In this document: one piece after another, positions 16,182-25,847 of the stretch
Numbering within the stretch: the stretch's first letter is position 1
Layout of the letters: each line of letters opens with the position of its first letter
Source of the DNA: Microbacterium sp. EST19A
GTDB taxonomy: Bacteria > Actinomycetota > Actinomycetes > Actinomycetales > Microbacteriaceae
Assembly: GCF_019969685.1 (NCBI RefSeq)
Contig: NZ_JAHXYZ010000002.1
Span: forward strand, 372,001-436,000
DNA length: 64,000 nt
Direction: 5' to 3'
Made by a program: the position numbers and the translations under genes
Notes under the pieces: generated by a model
What the model saw: the letters and a program-made list of their open reading frames with translations, nothing else
The model's database searches: none
What the model was told of the DNA's origin: nothing

Positions 16182-17071
16182 CGGGCGGCCTCCGGCATGT
16201 TCATCGCGCTCTTCAGGTCGGCGCCACGACGCTCCACGATGCCCACCAGGGAGCCGTCTTCGTCGATCGCCGCGGCGAGCGTCCCCTCCAGCCGGGGGGC
16301 CTGGTCGCTCAGTCGCTTGCCGTGACGGAGGTCGCGCGCTTCCTCGGCGGATACCGGCAACGCCGGCAGGATCCGGCTCGCGGCCTGCGCAGGCGTCAGA
16401 GTTCGGGCATCGGAGAGGTCGTCGATCCCGACGGCATCCGCGACGTCGAACGGACCCACCCGCGTGCGGCGCAGGGACGTGAGGTGACCGCCGACGCCGA
16501 GCGCGGCGCCGAGATCGCGGGCGAGCGCGCGGATGTACGTGCCGGACGAGCAGTCGACGACCACATCGAGGTCGAGGATCCCCTCGCCCTGGCGTCTCGC
16601 GACGACGTCGAAGCGCGACACGACGACGTCGCGTGCGGCGAGCACGACGTCCTCCCCCGCGCGCACCCGGTCGTACGCGCGACGTCCGTCGACCTTGATC
16701 GCCGAGACCGCGCTGGGCACCTGCGAGATCTCGCCGGTGAGCGTCGCGATGCCGATCGTGATCGCGTTTTCGGTCACCGCGTCCCAGGCATCCGGTGCGG
16801 CGCGGGTGAGGATCTCGCCGTCGGCATCGTCCGTGCCCGTGGTCTGCCCCAGACGGATCGTCGCCTCATAGGTCTTGTCGGTGCCGACGATGTACGTGAG
16901 CAGCCGAGTCGCACCCTCGATGCCGATCACCAGCAGTCCGGTGGCCATCGGGTCGAGCGTGCCGGCGTGGCCGACCTTCCTCGTGCCGAACGCGCGACGG
17001 GTGCGCGCGACGACGTCGTGGCTGGTCAGCCCTGCGGGCTTGTCGACGAGGAGGATTCCGGGCGAGACCAT
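16178..17071 (-). CDS. truB: tRNA pseudouridine(55) synthase
   Basis: A 297-residue enzyme that makes pseudouridine 55 in the tRNA T-loop. GILLVDKPAGLTSHDVV opens the protein, and the catalytic Asp lies in GHAGTLDPMATGLL (near residue 41). VDCSSGTYIRALARDLG is the second conserved block. A C-terminal extension of about 60 residues has the size of an actinobacterial TruB C-terminal domain. It starts at ATG 17071 behind a TAGGCT box six bases away. Unlike many genomes it is not next to rbfA: about 4 kb with mutY and a LuxR gene intervene. Confidence 0.94.
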   Translation of the reverse strand: MVSPGILLVDKPAGLTSHDVVARTRRAFGTRKVGHAGTLDPMATGLLVIGIEGATRLLTYIVGTDKTYEATIRLGQTTGTDDADGEILTRAAPDAWDAVTENAITIGIATLTGEISQVPSAVSAIKVDGRRAYDRVRAGEDVVLAARDVVVSRFDVVARRQGEGILDLDVVVDCSSGTYIRALARDLGAALGVGGHLTSLRRTRVGPFDVADAVGIDDLSDARTLTPAQAASRILPALPVSAEEARDLRHGKRLSDQAPRLEGTLAAAIDEDGSLVGIVERRGADLKSAMNMPEAAR

Positions 17072-17077
17072 CCCCCC

Positions 17078-17083
17078 AGCCTA
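17078..17083 (-). promoter_or_regulatory. -10 box TAGGCT, leaderless promoter of truB
   Basis: TAGGCT on the minus strand lies six bases before ATG 17071. Confidence 0.5.
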
Positions 17084-17118
17084 CGATGCGGCCGTGGTGC
17101 GGCCGCGCCATCGCGAGG

Positions 17119-17760
17119 TCAGCCACAGACCTCGTAGGAGGGCTCGTCCCTCGTCGTCACGACCACGCTGTTCGCGACGTCCTCGCCTTCGCGGAACTGG
17201 AAGAAGACGTGACCTGCGGCGTCGCCGGCGAGCCGCATCCAGGTGCCCGCTCCGATCTCCGCCGTGCCCTGCTCCGCATCCGGGTAGGCCGCGAGCACCT
17301 CATCCGTCGTGGCTCCGACGCCGAGCCCCTCAGCGGTGCGGGGTCCATCGACGCCCGCGAGGTCTTCGGATGCCGAGTAGACGGACATCTCGGAGATGGG
17401 CTCGGTATCCGATTCGGTTCCGCGCACGAAGTACACCCCGTACGACGAGTCGGCGGCGTTCCACCATGCCGTCCACGAGCACACGTCGTCGTTCGTCCAG
17501 GTGTCCGGCAGCGCCCCGAGAGTGGCGGCGAAGTCACCGCCCAGGGTGACGGGTCCGATCCCTGCGTCGCTGATGACCCACGTCGTGGGATCGGCTGGGT
17601 CCGCCTCCGGCGTCTCCGTCGGGGTCGCGGTCGCCGTCGGAGTCGCCGTCTCGCTCGGCGACGGCTGCGGTGTCGCCGAGGCCGTGCACCCGGCGAGCAG
17701 GCCGACGGCCGCTGCAGCCGCGATCGTGACGGTCAGTCGACGCATGTCGTTCCTGTTCAT
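17119..17760 (-). CDS. secreted lipoprotein, unknown function
   Basis: The product has 213 residues from ATG 17760 (GGAG upstream) or 208 from an internal ATG at 17745. Basic residues, a hydrophobic stretch and the lipobox LLAGC (Cys about 25) form a type II signal peptide. A Thr/Ala/Pro-rich linker with repeated TPT/TAT follows. The remaining 150 residues contain Trp-rich SWTAWWNAADSSYGVYF and PDTWTNDDVC. I recognise no domain. It is probably anchored on the outer face of the membrane. Confidence 0.75.
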   Translation of the reverse strand: MNRNDMRRLTVTIAAAAAVGLLAGCTASATPQPSPSETATPTATATPTETPEADPADPTTWVISDAGIGPVTLGGDFAATLGALPDTWTNDDVCSWTAWWNAADSSYGVYFVRGTESDTEPISEMSVYSASEDLAGVDGPRTAEGLGVGATTDEVLAAYPDAEQGTAEIGAGTWMRLAGDAAGHVFFQFREGEDVANSVVVTTRDEPSYEVCG

Positions 17761-17797
17761 CGCACTCTCCGGTTCTCAGGCGCGTGTCGCGCTCGCA

Positions 17798-17803
17798 TAG
17801 GCT
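17798..17803 (+). promoter_or_regulatory. -10 box TAGGCT, leaderless promoter of mutY
   Basis: TAGGCT ends six bases before GTG 17810 and supports that start. Confidence 0.5.
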
Positions 17804-17809
17804 GACGTC

Positions 17810-18712
17810 GTGTCTGCCATCTCCTCAACCCCCGTCGAGGAGATCACGCAGCCCGTGCTCCGATGGTATCGAACCGGTGCCCGCGACCTGCCCTGGCGAC
17901 GCGCGGCGTTTCACGAGGAGTTCGGCGCCTGGGGCGTTCTCGTCAGCGAGTTCATGCTGCAGCAGACCCCGGTGTCCCGGGTGATACCGCACCTGGAGGG
18001 CTGGCTGACTCGCTGGCCCACACCGACGGCGATGGCCGCGGCCTCTGCGGCGGACGTGGTGCAGCAGTGGGCGAACCTCGGCTACCCGCGCCGCGCGCTG
18101 TGGCTGCACCGTGCGGCGATCGAGGTCACGCAGCGCCATGGCGGAATCGTCCCCCGTGACGTGGATGCTCTCCTCGCCCTGTCCGGCATCGGCGACTACA
18201 CCGCCCGGGCTGTCGCCGTCTTCGCCTACGGCGACCGTCATCCGGTCGTCGACACCAACACCCGGCGCGTCCTCGCCCGCGCGGTCGAAGGACGGGCGCA
18301 GCCTTCTCCGCCCTCGCGCCGGGACCTGGTGCTGATGGAGTCGCTGCTGCCGTCGACGGATGCCGATGCCGCCGCTTTCAACGCGGGAGCGATGGAACTC
18401 GGGGCCACCGTCTGCACCGCACGCTCTCCGCGCTGCGAGATCTGCCCTCTCGCCGGCTCGTGCGCGTGGCTCGCCGCAGGACGACCCGACACCGGCGACA
18501 CCCAGCGGCGTCAGGCGGCGTATGAGGGCTCCGATCGGCAGGCCCGTGGCGCGGTGCTGCGCCTTCTCCGCGCAGCGGCATCAGACGGGATTCCGCTGGA
18601 TGCTGTGCTGCCCGACTGGCCTGACGGTCCGCAGCGGGATCGTGCGATCGACTCGCTGATCGCCGACGGCCTCGCGGAAGCGGACGGCGAGATCCTCTCC
18701 CTGCCCCGCTGA
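17810..18712 (+). CDS. mutY: A/G-specific adenine DNA glycosylase
   Basis: The 300-residue repair enzyme removes adenine opposite 8-oxoguanine. Residues 10-200 hold the helix-hairpin-helix GPD domain: MLQQTPVSRV (catalytic Glu is just before, in VSEFMLQQT), LSGIGDYTARAV with the hairpin, and VVDTNTRRVLAR with the catalytic Asp. The iron-sulfur loop is C-x6-C-x2-C-x5-C (CTARSPRCEICPLAGSC). A short C-terminal part with PDWPDGPQRDRAIDSLIADGL replaces the long NUDIX-like domain of enteric MutY, as in other actinobacteria. Initiation at GTG 17810 is supported by a TAGGCT box. It converges on the LuxR gene. Confidence 0.93.
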   Translation: MSAISSTPVEEITQPVLRWYRTGARDLPWRRAAFHEEFGAWGVLVSEFMLQQTPVSRVIPHLEGWLTRWPTPTAMAAASAADVVQQWANLGYPRRALWLHRAAIEVTQRHGGIVPRDVDALLALSGIGDYTARAVAVFAYGDRHPVVDTNTRRVLARAVEGRAQPSPPSRRDLVLMESLLPSTDADAAAFNAGAMELGATVCTARSPRCEICPLAGSCAWLAAGRPDTGDTQRRQAAYEGSDRQARGAVLRLLRAAASDGIPLDAVLPDWPDGPQRDRAIDSLIADGLAEADGEILSLPR

Positions 18713-18732
18713 CCGGACTCCGGTCCACGCGA

Positions 18733-20757
18733 TCAGAGGTGCTGGTTGGTGCGGTGCGCGAGCGCGGTCAGCTCGACGCGCCTGCGCACGTCGAGCTTGG
18801 TGAAGACGCGGCCGAGATGCACCTCGACCGTGCGCACCGACACGTTCAGGGCGGCGGCGATGTCTCGGTTCGCGGCACCGCCGACGGCGAGCATCGCCAC
18901 CTCGACCTCACGGGCGGTCAACAGCTGCGCCCACGCATGCCGGCATGACGCCAGCGGATCCGCGATGACGGAGGCGTCGCTCTCGTCGGGGTCGAGACGG
19001 GCGACGCGGTCGCCGATCGAACGGGCCCATGCTGCCGCCCCGGCGAGCTCGAACAGATGCTGAGCGGTCAGCAGATGACCGCGGGCGAGCACGTGCTCGT
19101 CGCGGATGGCGCACTGGATGCCGAGCATGGCTTCGACCCGTGCGCGGGCGAAGGGCGAACGCAGGGTGCGAGCGGATGCGTGCACCTCGTCGCGTTCCGC
19201 TCGCCAGCGACCATCCGTCGTCGTCGCGATCCTGAGGCGCAGTTCGTGCGCGAGGAAGACCTCGGGCGGCGCGACGACAGACTGCGCGGCCCCGCCGACC
19301 TCCCAGCGGAGCGCGACCTCGTCCAGGCCGGGAACGGACAGCGTGGTCTGCGGCGCTCCGAGGTCGAGCCAGAGGCGCACCGACGACGCGGCGCCGTCGA
19401 AAGCACCGGCGAGGAAGGCCTCGATGCCCTTGTCGACGATCACGTCGATCTTGACCGCAGGCGGGAGGGCGGCCGTGAGAGCGCGCGAGACGGGTCCGAG
19501 CTCACCACGGACGGCGAGATCGAGCCGGCGGGCGAGCACGACGCCCAATCCCGCGAACGGCATCGTGATCGGCAGGTCTCGCGCGGCGGACAGCATCTTC
19601 TCGCGGGCGGGCCCGATGTCGCCGCGCCACACGAGCAGCAGCACTTCGACGACGGCCTGATAGGCCCGCACGACCGGGCTGTGCTCGAACCCCGCGACCA
19701 GAGGGTCGGTATCGGTGTCCATCGTCGCATCCGCGGCTCCCAGGACACGCAGGCCGAGGTCGATGTCGCCGTTGACGGCCGTCCGCAGAGCGCGCAGTAT
19801 CCGTCCGCTGAGCGGCCCCGACCCGATGGCCTCGTCGACGTCGGACTCCCCCACCAGCAGCCAGCACAGAGCGACGGCCGGATCACGGAGCTCCCGCTCG
19901 GCGCCGACGCGAGCGGTGCCCGTGCGCAGCGCATCCAGCCACGCTCGCATGCCGGTGCGGTCGCTGCGCTCCGCGCAGAGCACGGCCGCGACGGCCGCCG
20001 CCCTGGTCCAGGAGTACCAGTCGTCGTGGTCGTCGGAGCGGGGTCGCAGGGTGTGCGGATCGACATCGGGCACCGCGCCCTGCAGGTGGGCGCGCACGGT
20101 GATCAGTCCCGCGAGCCCTTGCAGTCGGTAGCGCTCGGTGCCGTCGGGGAACAGGCTTCCGAGCCATTGCGCTGCCTCGACGGCGAATCCCGCCCCCACC
20201 GATGATGCGCCGGCCACGAGCCTCGCCTCATCGAGCTCGACGCCGACGGCATGCTCGGCCGCCTCTCGCGCCAGCAGCAGGGCACGATCCGGGTGGCCGG
20301 CCTCGGAGAGTTCGCGCGCGATGCGGGTGAGTTCGGCCGCGGCACCGGGATCCCGGTCGAGAGACGCGCGGGCGCGATGCCAGTCGGCACTCATGCGATC
20401 GCCGCGGTGGTGGAAGACCCTGCTCAGCCGTTCGTGCACGACGCCCACCACCGCGGGATCGGTGTGCGCACGGAGCCAGATCTCCAACCGGGGGTCGACG
20501 AACCGTGCGCGACCGGCGCGCATGACGAGGTGACGGCCGGCGGGTACGGCGGCAGCGATCTCGGCCGCCGTTCGACCGTCGAACTCGAGCAGCGGTTCGA
20601 GGGCATCGTCGAGGGAGACGGCCAACGCGAGGAGCAGATCCCGATCCCGCGCGGGGAGGACCAGGTCCTGGAAGACGGCCGTGATCGCCGGGACGACCGG
20701 AAGCGGGGTCGGAAGGGGGCGAAGACCGGCTCTCTGCGCCGGCCGGAGCCGCTCCAC
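18733..20757 (-). CDS. LuxR-family transcriptional regulator lacking the P-loop ATPase region
   Basis: The frame gives 674 residues from GTG 20757. The last 65 residues are a clear LuxR helix-turn-helix (LTAREVEVAMLAV, NRDIAAALNVSVRTVEVHLG). The middle is a helical, TPR-like region. The N-terminus (RLRPAQRAGLRPLPTPLPVV) resembles the lid region that follows the AAA/NACHT ATPase in large MalT-like LuxR regulators, but the Walker motifs themselves are absent. The frame remains open and coding-like for about 300 bases upstream, to a stop at 21052, with no ATG, GTG or TTG in frame. The true start may therefore be non-canonical or upstream of a deletion. It may be a degraded gene. Confidence 0.7.
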   Translation of the reverse strand: MERLRPAQRAGLRPLPTPLPVVPAITAVFQDLVLPARDRDLLLALAVSLDDALEPLLEFDGRTAAEIAAAVPAGRHLVMRAGRARFVDPRLEIWLRAHTDPAVVGVVHERLSRVFHHRGDRMSADWHRARASLDRDPGAAAELTRIARELSEAGHPDRALLLAREAAEHAVGVELDEARLVAGASSVGAGFAVEAAQWLGSLFPDGTERYRLQGLAGLITVRAHLQGAVPDVDPHTLRPRSDDHDDWYSWTRAAAVAAVLCAERSDRTGMRAWLDALRTGTARVGAERELRDPAVALCWLLVGESDVDEAIGSGPLSGRILRALRTAVNGDIDLGLRVLGAADATMDTDTDPLVAGFEHSPVVRAYQAVVEVLLLVWRGDIGPAREKMLSAARDLPITMPFAGLGVVLARRLDLAVRGELGPVSRALTAALPPAVKIDVIVDKGIEAFLAGAFDGAASSVRLWLDLGAPQTTLSVPGLDEVALRWEVGGAAQSVVAPPEVFLAHELRLRIATTTDGRWRAERDEVHASARTLRSPFARARVEAMLGIQCAIRDEHVLARGHLLTAQHLFELAGAAAWARSIGDRVARLDPDESDASVIADPLASCRHAWAQLLTAREVEVAMLAVGGAANRDIAAALNVSVRTVEVHLGRVFTKLDVRRRVELTALAHRTNQHL

Positions 20758-21051
20758 GACCTCGCCGATCGTGGGCTCGTCACCGTGCAGCTGACTGAGC
20801 AGACGCGTCAGGACATGGGGAGCACAGCTCAGCCCGCGTGCCAGGAGACCGTCGAGAAGCGCCTCGACGACGTCGGGCGCGACCGACGGGTCGCCATGCG
20901 CGTTCGAATCCTCGATGCCGATCCCCCTCAGCTCGGCGGGACACGATCCCGCAGAGCCGAGGCTAGCAAGCAGAACACGCCAATGGAGCGGGGGCCGACG
21001 TTGTATATCGGTTGCCCCTCTTCGCCGCCGGAATCCGGCGACGAAGAGCGG
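20758..21051 (-). other. open, coding-like upstream extension of the LuxR frame without a usual start codon
   Basis: Translation in the LuxR frame gives a helical sequence (VVEALLDGLLARGLS, HVLTRLLSQLHGDEPTIG) that continues smoothly into the annotated start. A GAGGGGG run (20923-20929 on the minus strand) is followed by an in-frame ATC. No other gene is visible in this 294-base space. Confidence 0.55.
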
Positions 21052-21477
21052 TCAGTCCTGCTCTTCGTCGGTGCGATAGGGGTCCGCGTCGCCGGCGTGC
21101 GATGCCGAGGACGCGAGCTTCGCGACCTCCGCGTCGCGCTCCTGCGCCTGACGCAGGAGTGCGCTGATGTGGTCGGCGTTCTCCGGGAGCGCGTCCGGGA
21201 TGAACTCGAGCGTCGGCACCAGACGGGTGCTGAGCTGGCGCCCGACCTCGCTGCGCAGCATGCCGGTCGCGGACGTGAGCGCCTCACCGCTGGCGATGCG
21301 CTCCTCCTCCGTGCCCAGCACCGTGTAGAACACGGAGGCGTGCTGGAGGTCGCCGCTGACGCGGCAGTCGGTCAACGTGACGAAACCGAGGCGCGGGTCG
21401 CGCAGCCCCTTCTCGAGCCGCTCGGCGAGGATCACGCGGATCCGGTCCGCCAGACGAGCCTGTCGTTCACCAGCCAT
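21052..21477 (-). CDS. rbfA: 30S ribosome-binding factor A
   Basis: The 141-residue assembly factor binds the 5' helix of 16S rRNA during 30S maturation and cold adaptation. The type II KH fold is seen in RIRVILAERLEKGLRDPRLGF, VTLTDCRVSGDLQHASVFYT and LVPTLEFIPDALPENADHISALL. The acidic C-terminal tail (DADPYRTDEEQD) is typical. The ATG at 21477 has AGGGAGAG upstream. It follows infB, but a strong hairpin lies between, so much of infB transcription may stop before it. Confidence 0.94.
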   Translation of the reverse strand: MAGERQARLADRIRVILAERLEKGLRDPRLGFVTLTDCRVSGDLQHASVFYTVLGTEEERIASGEALTSATGMLRSEVGRQLSTRLVPTLEFIPDALPENADHISALLRQAQERDAEVAKLASSASHAGDADPYRTDEEQD

Positions 21478-21501
21478 TGTTCTCTCCCTCTTCAGAAAGC
21501 C

Positions 21502-21557
21502 TTCGGGCGCCCTTCGTCTCGCTGCTCGCTCAGGAGCCGGAGCGAAGGACGCCCGAA
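21502..21557 (-). terminator. hairpin between infB and rbfA
   Basis: Arms 21502-21516 and 21543-21557 pair at 14 of 15 positions around a GC-rich 26-base loop. Located between the infB stop and the rbfA ribosome site, it could attenuate rbfA or stabilise the infB 3' end. Confidence 0.6.
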
Positions 21558-21571
21558 GATATCGCTAATTA

Positions 21572-24319
21572 TCAGCTACGAGGCTTCTCGACGAGCTCGG
21601 TCGTCTCGATCTCGTCACCGATCTGGATGTCGTTGAACTTGCCGAGTCCGATACCGGCCTCGTAGTCCGTGCGGACCTCGGTGACGTCGTCCTTGAAGCG
21701 GCGCAGCGACTCGATGGCGAGGCCATCGGCGATCACGACACCGTCGCGGATGACACGGGCCTTGGCGTTTCGCGTGATCGTTCCCGACCGCACGATGACA
21801 CCGGCGATGTTGCCGAACTTGGAGGAGCGGAACACCTCGCGGATCTCGGCGACGCCCGACTGGACCTCTTCGTACTCCGGCTTGAGCATGCCCTTGAGCG
21901 AGCTCTCGACCTCATCGATGGCGTTGTAGATCACCGAGTAGAACCGGATGTCGACGCCTTCACGCTGAGCGCGCTCACGCGCCTTCGTGTCGGGGCGCAC
22001 GTTGAAGCCCACGATGATCGCGTTGTCGATCGTCGCGAGGTTCACATCGGATTCGGTGATCGCACCGACGCCGCGGTGGATGATGCGCAGCTGCACCGAG
22101 TCATCGACCTCGATCTTGAGGAGCGACTCCTCCAGCGCCTCGACGGCACCGGAGACGTCACCCTTGATGATGAGGTTGAGCGACTCGACCTTGCCCTCCT
22201 GGAGAGCACGGGTGAAGTCCTCGAGCGAGATGCGCTTGCGGGCCTTGGCCAGCTGGGCGTTGCGCTCGACGGCCTCACGCTTCTCAGCGATCTGACGCGC
22301 CATGCGGTCTTCCTCGGTGACGATGAAGACGTCGCCGGCACGCGGCACGGAGTTGAGACCCTGCACCTGCACCGGACGCGACGGGTAGGCCTCGAGGACC
22401 GCATCGCCGTTCTCGTCCGCCATGGCACGCACACGACCGTAAGCCGTTCCGGCGACGATCGCGTCACCGATCCGGAGCGTTCCGGACTGGATCAGCACCG
22501 TCGCGATCGAACCGCGACCCTTGTCGAGCTTCGCCTCGATGGCGACACCGCGAGCGGCCTTGTTCGGGTTGGCCGTCAGGTCGAGACCGGCGTCGGCGGT
22601 GAGCAGCACGGCGTCCAGGAGTTCCTGGATTCCGGTACCGGCACGTGCCGACACGTCGACGAACATGACGTCTCCACCGAACTCCTCGGCGACCAGACCG
22701 TACTCGGTGAGCTGCTGGCGCACCTTGGACGGGTTGGCGTCGGGCTTGTCGACCTTGTTCACCGCGACCACGATCGGCACGTTCGCCGCCTGGGCGTGGT
22801 TCAGGGCCTCCACCGTCTGCGGCATGATGCCGTCGTCGGCCGCGACCACGAGGATCGCGAGGTCGGTGACCTGCGCACCACGAGCACGCATGGCGGTGAA
22901 CGCCTCGTGACCCGGGGTGTCGATGAAGGTGATGGCGCGCTCGATGTTCTCGTGCTCGGTCCACACCTGGTAGGCACCGATGTGCTGCGTGATGCCGCCC
23001 GCTTCACCTTCGATGACGTTGGTCTGGCGGATGGCGTCGAGCAGTCGGGTCTTACCGTGGTCGACGTGACCCATGACGGTGACGACCGGCGGACGGATCT
23101 CGAGGTCGTCCTCGCTCTCCTCCTCGAGCTCCTGGTCGAGGTTGAGACCGAAGCCCTCGAGGAGCTCCTTGTCCTCGTCCTCGGGCGAGACCATCTGGAT
23201 CTTGTAACCCAGCTCCTCACCGAGGACCTCGAACGTCGCCTCATCCAGCGACTCGGTGGCCGTGGCCATCTCGCCGAGGTTGAAGAGGATCGTGACGAGG
23301 GTTCCCGGCTGCACGGTGTAGCCGGTCAGCGTCTCGATCTTGTCGGCGAAGTCCGCGATGGACGCGCCGCGACGCATGCGGATGATCTCCCCGTTGCCAC
23401 GGGTGACGTTGACGCCACCGACGACCGGGGCGCTCCGCATCTCGAATTCCTGCCGCTTCGCCCGCCGCGACTTGCGCTGCTTGCTCTTGCCGCCGCCCTT
23501 GCCGAAGGCACCTGCGGTACCTCCACCGGGACCACGGCCGCGACCGCCACCACCACCGGGACGACCGGCGAAACCGCCGCCGCCACCGGGACGAGCGCCG
23601 GGGCCACCTGCACCACCGGGGCCGCCTGCGCCACCGGGACGACCGGGGCCGCCGGGACGCTGCTGGAAGGGTGCGCCACCGGGACGACCGCCACCACCGG
23701 GGCGACCTGCACCACCGGGACGAGGCGAACCGGGACGAGGGGAACCCGGGCGCGGGGCGCCGGGACGAGGCGCCTGCGGGCGCGGGATGTTTCCGGGCGT
23801 CGGGCTCGGGCGCTGGCCCATGCCCTGCGCGGAAGCGAAGGGGTTGTTGCCCGGGCGGGGACCCGCCGGACGCTGACCCATCCCCTGCGAGGAGGAGAAC
23901 GGGTTGTTGCCGGGGCGCGGGGCGCCCGGCTTGGGTGCACCGCCGTCGGCGGACTTCTCCGCGGCGGGCTCTGCAGCCGCAGCGGGAGCCTCTGCTGCCG
24001 GCGCCGGCGCGGCCGGAGCCTCGGGCTCGGGAGCCGGAGCGGGCTCGGGGGCAGGCTTCGGACCGGGCTTGGGACCCGGGGTCGGCGCCTGCTTGGCAGC
24101 GGGCTTCGCGGCGGGCTTGGCTGCAGGCGCAGCGTCTCCACCGGTCTTGAGCGAGCCGTCGGCCTCGATCGCCGCACGCAGCTTGCGCGCCACCGGCGGT
24201 TCGATGGTCGAGGACGGGCTCTTCACGAACTCGCCGAGTTCCTTGAGCTTTGCAAGAGCGACCTTGCTGTCGACGCCGAGTTCGGCGGCGATCTCGTGTA
24301 CGCGTGGTTTACCAGCCAC
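21572..24319 (-). CDS. infB: translation initiation factor IF-2
   Basis: The 915-residue GTPase positions initiator tRNA on the 30S subunit. Residues 1-55 are the IF2N domain ([19 protein letters not shown]). Residues about 60-300 are an Ala/Pro linker followed by an extended Gly/Pro/Arg region with repeated PRPGNNPF and RPGG units, a feature of actinobacterial IF-2. A basic [16 protein letters not shown] segment and a second IF2N come next. The G domain has [23 protein letters not shown] and NKVDKPDA, followed by domains II-IV to the C-terminus. It starts at GTG 24319 with CAGGAGAA upstream, downstream of ylxR. Confidence 0.95.
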   Translation of the reverse strand: MAGKPRVHEIAAELGVDSKVALAKLKELGEFVKSPSSTIEPPVARKLRAAIEADGSLKTGGDAAPAAKPAAKPAAKQAPTPGPKPGPKPAPEPAPAPEPEAPAAPAPAAEAPAAAAEPAAEKSADGGAPKPGAPRPGNNPFSSSQGMGQRPAGPRPGNNPFASAQGMGQRPSPTPGNIPRPQAPRPGAPRPGSPRPGSPRPGGAGRPGGGGRPGGAPFQQRPGGPGRPGGAGGPGGAGGPGARPGGGGGFAGRPGGGGGRGRGPGGGTAGAFGKGGGKSKQRKSRRAKRQEFEMRSAPVVGGVNVTRGNGEIIRMRRGASIADFADKIETLTGYTVQPGTLVTILFNLGEMATATESLDEATFEVLGEELGYKIQMVSPEDEDKELLEGFGLNLDQELEEESEDDLEIRPPVVTVMGHVDHGKTRLLDAIRQTNVIEGEAGGITQHIGAYQVWTEHENIERAITFIDTPGHEAFTAMRARGAQVTDLAILVVAADDGIMPQTVEALNHAQAANVPIVVAVNKVDKPDANPSKVRQQLTEYGLVAEEFGGDVMFVDVSARAGTGIQELLDAVLLTADAGLDLTANPNKAARGVAIEAKLDKGRGSIATVLIQSGTLRIGDAIVAGTAYGRVRAMADENGDAVLEAYPSRPVQVQGLNSVPRAGDVFIVTEEDRMARQIAEKREAVERNAQLAKARKRISLEDFTRALQEGKVESLNLIIKGDVSGAVEALEESLLKIEVDDSVQLRIIHRGVGAITESDVNLATIDNAIIVGFNVRPDTKARERAQREGVDIRFYSVIYNAIDEVESSLKGMLKPEYEEVQSGVAEIREVFRSSKFGNIAGVIVRSGTITRNAKARVIRDGVVIADGLAIESLRRFKDDVTEVRTDYEAGIGLGKFNDIQIGDEIETTELVEKPRS

Positions 24320-24413
24320 AATTCTCCTGTCTGAGTCGGTCCACCCAGACAGGGCAGACCACTAGTCGCGGACGGGTCTCATTTCGAGCCGTTCACTTTG
24401 TTTCCATAGCTGT

Positions 24414-24668
24414 TCAGCCTTTGTTTCTTGGTGGGTGCTGTTCGAAGGTCCGCGTGTCCAGCTGAGTGGTCACGCGCAGTGCTCGTCCGAATGCTCGGCG
24501 CCGCAGAGCGGCATCCATGCATTCCCGTGTCGGATGCAGCCACGCGCCCCTCCCCGGGAGGACAGCACGCTCATCGACGATGAGCACATTGTTCTGGGAC
24601 ACCACTCTGAGAAGAGCGGAGCGGGGAGCACGCGTGCGACAGCCGACGCACGTTCGTACGGGTTCCAT
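24414..24668 (-). CDS. ylxR: YlxR/DUF448 RNA-binding protein
   Basis: The product has 84 residues from ATG 24668; an in-frame GTG at 24686 would add six. The family start MEPVRTCVGCRTRAPRSALL and GRGAWLHPTRECMDAAL are present. The fold is a small basic RNA-binding domain conserved between nusA and infB in Gram-positive bacteria; proposed roles include nucleoid-associated regulation and modulation of RNase P. It lies 60 bases after nusA and 94 before infB in one leftward transcript. Confidence 0.88.
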   Translation of the reverse strand: MEPVRTCVGCRTRAPRSALLRVVSQNNVLIVDERAVLPGRGAWLHPTRECMDAALRRRAFGRALRVTTQLDTRTFEQHPPRNKG

Positions 24669-24728
24669 CTTACACCTGCGTTCCACCTCGCCTCGCCTCG
24701 CACCCTGCGAGTCGAGGCGAGATGCGGG

Positions 24729-25715
24729 TCAGTCGTCGAGGACGCTGTCGGGCTGGATGTCGATCTTCGCTCCGGTGAGCTTGGCGGCCAGACGCGCGTT
24801 CTGACCCTCCTTGCCGATCGCGAGCGACAGCTGGTAGTCCGGCACCAGGGCGCGGACGGCCTTGGTTCCGGCGTCGAGCACGAACGCGCTCGTCACCTTG
24901 GCCGGCGACAGCGCATGGGCGACGAAGGTCGCGAGATCCGGATCGTGATCGACGATGTCGATCTTCTCCCCCGCCAGCTCCTCGGTCACGGCGCGGACGC
25001 GGCGTCCCATCTCACCGATGCAGGCGCCCTTCGCGTTGATCGACGGGTCGTTGGCCTTCACGGCGATCTTCGTGCGGTGCCCTGCCTCGCGAGCGAGCGA
25101 GACGATCTCGACCAGGCCGGCGGCGATCTCCGGCACCTCGAGGGCGAAGAGCTTGCGGACGAGTCCGGGGTGGGTGCGCGAGACCGTGATCTGCGGGCCC
25201 TTGAGGCCCTTCGCGACGCTGGTGACGTAGACGCGCAGACGCGAGCCGTGCGTGTACTCCTCACCGGGAACCTGCTCCTCGGGCGGCAGGATGGCCTCGA
25301 CGGAGCCGAGATCGACGTGGATCATCCGCGGGTTCGGCCCCTGCTGGATGACACCGGCGACGATATCGCCTTCCTTGTCCTTGAAGTCGCCGAGCACGAC
25401 GTCGTCCGCGATGTCACGGAGGCGCTGGCTGATGACCTGCTTCGCCGCGAAGGCCGCGATGCGACCGAAGTCGTCCGGCGTCGCGTCCTCTTCGCCGATG
25501 ATGGCGCCCTCTTCGTCCTTGACGACCTGCAGCACGGCGACGTGGCCGGACTTGCGGTCGAGCTCCACGCGCACTCCCTCGGGCGTGGCGCCGTCGGCGG
25601 CGACGTGCTTGGAGTACGCGGTCAGGATCGCCTGCTCGATGATCGAGACGAGCTCCTCGAAGGGAATCGCCTTCTCCTTCTCGATCCCTCGCAGCAGACT
25701 CAGTTCGATGTCCAT
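24729..25715 (-). CDS. nusA: transcription termination/antitermination factor NusA
   Basis: The 328-residue factor binds RNA polymerase and nascent RNA. It opens with MDIELSLLRGIEKEKAIPFE (polymerase-binding N-terminal domain, 1-110), followed by the S1 domain (about 120-190, with EEYTHGSRLRVYVTSV) and two KH domains (VSRTHPGLVRKLFALEVPEI; AIGKEGQNARLAAKLTG). The acidic repeats of enteric NusA are absent, as usual in Gram-positive bacteria. The ATG at 25715 has GGGAGG upstream. The gene usually found ahead of it, rimP, is not here; a divergent amine oxidase gene occupies that place. Confidence 0.94.
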   Translation of the reverse strand: MDIELSLLRGIEKEKAIPFEELVSIIEQAILTAYSKHVAADGATPEGVRVELDRKSGHVAVLQVVKDEEGAIIGEEDATPDDFGRIAAFAAKQVISQRLRDIADDVVLGDFKDKEGDIVAGVIQQGPNPRMIHVDLGSVEAILPPEEQVPGEEYTHGSRLRVYVTSVAKGLKGPQITVSRTHPGLVRKLFALEVPEIAAGLVEIVSLAREAGHRTKIAVKANDPSINAKGACIGEMGRRVRAVTEELAGEKIDIVDHDPDLATFVAHALSPAKVTSAFVLDAGTKAVRALVPDYQLSLAIGKEGQNARLAAKLTGAKIDIQPDSVLDD

Positions 25716-25847
25716 GACGGCCTCCCTATTCAGCTCTCGTCGCGCCTGTTCGCACGCGCGACATCCGTACCACGATACCCTGTGCCCACCGCCTGTTGCC
25801 ACGGCGGCAGCCGCGCGGATGCGGCCACGACGTCGCAGGAGGACCAC

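Noticed and set aside
23480..23900. Many short GC-rich repeats.
   Set aside because: They code for the Gly/Pro/Arg-rich linker of IF-2.
22076..24334. Long open frame on the plus strand opposite infB (about 750 codons).
   Set aside because: High-GC coding genes open the antisense frame by codon bias. Its product is a low-complexity Arg/Gly/Thr string, while infB on the other strand has complete domains.
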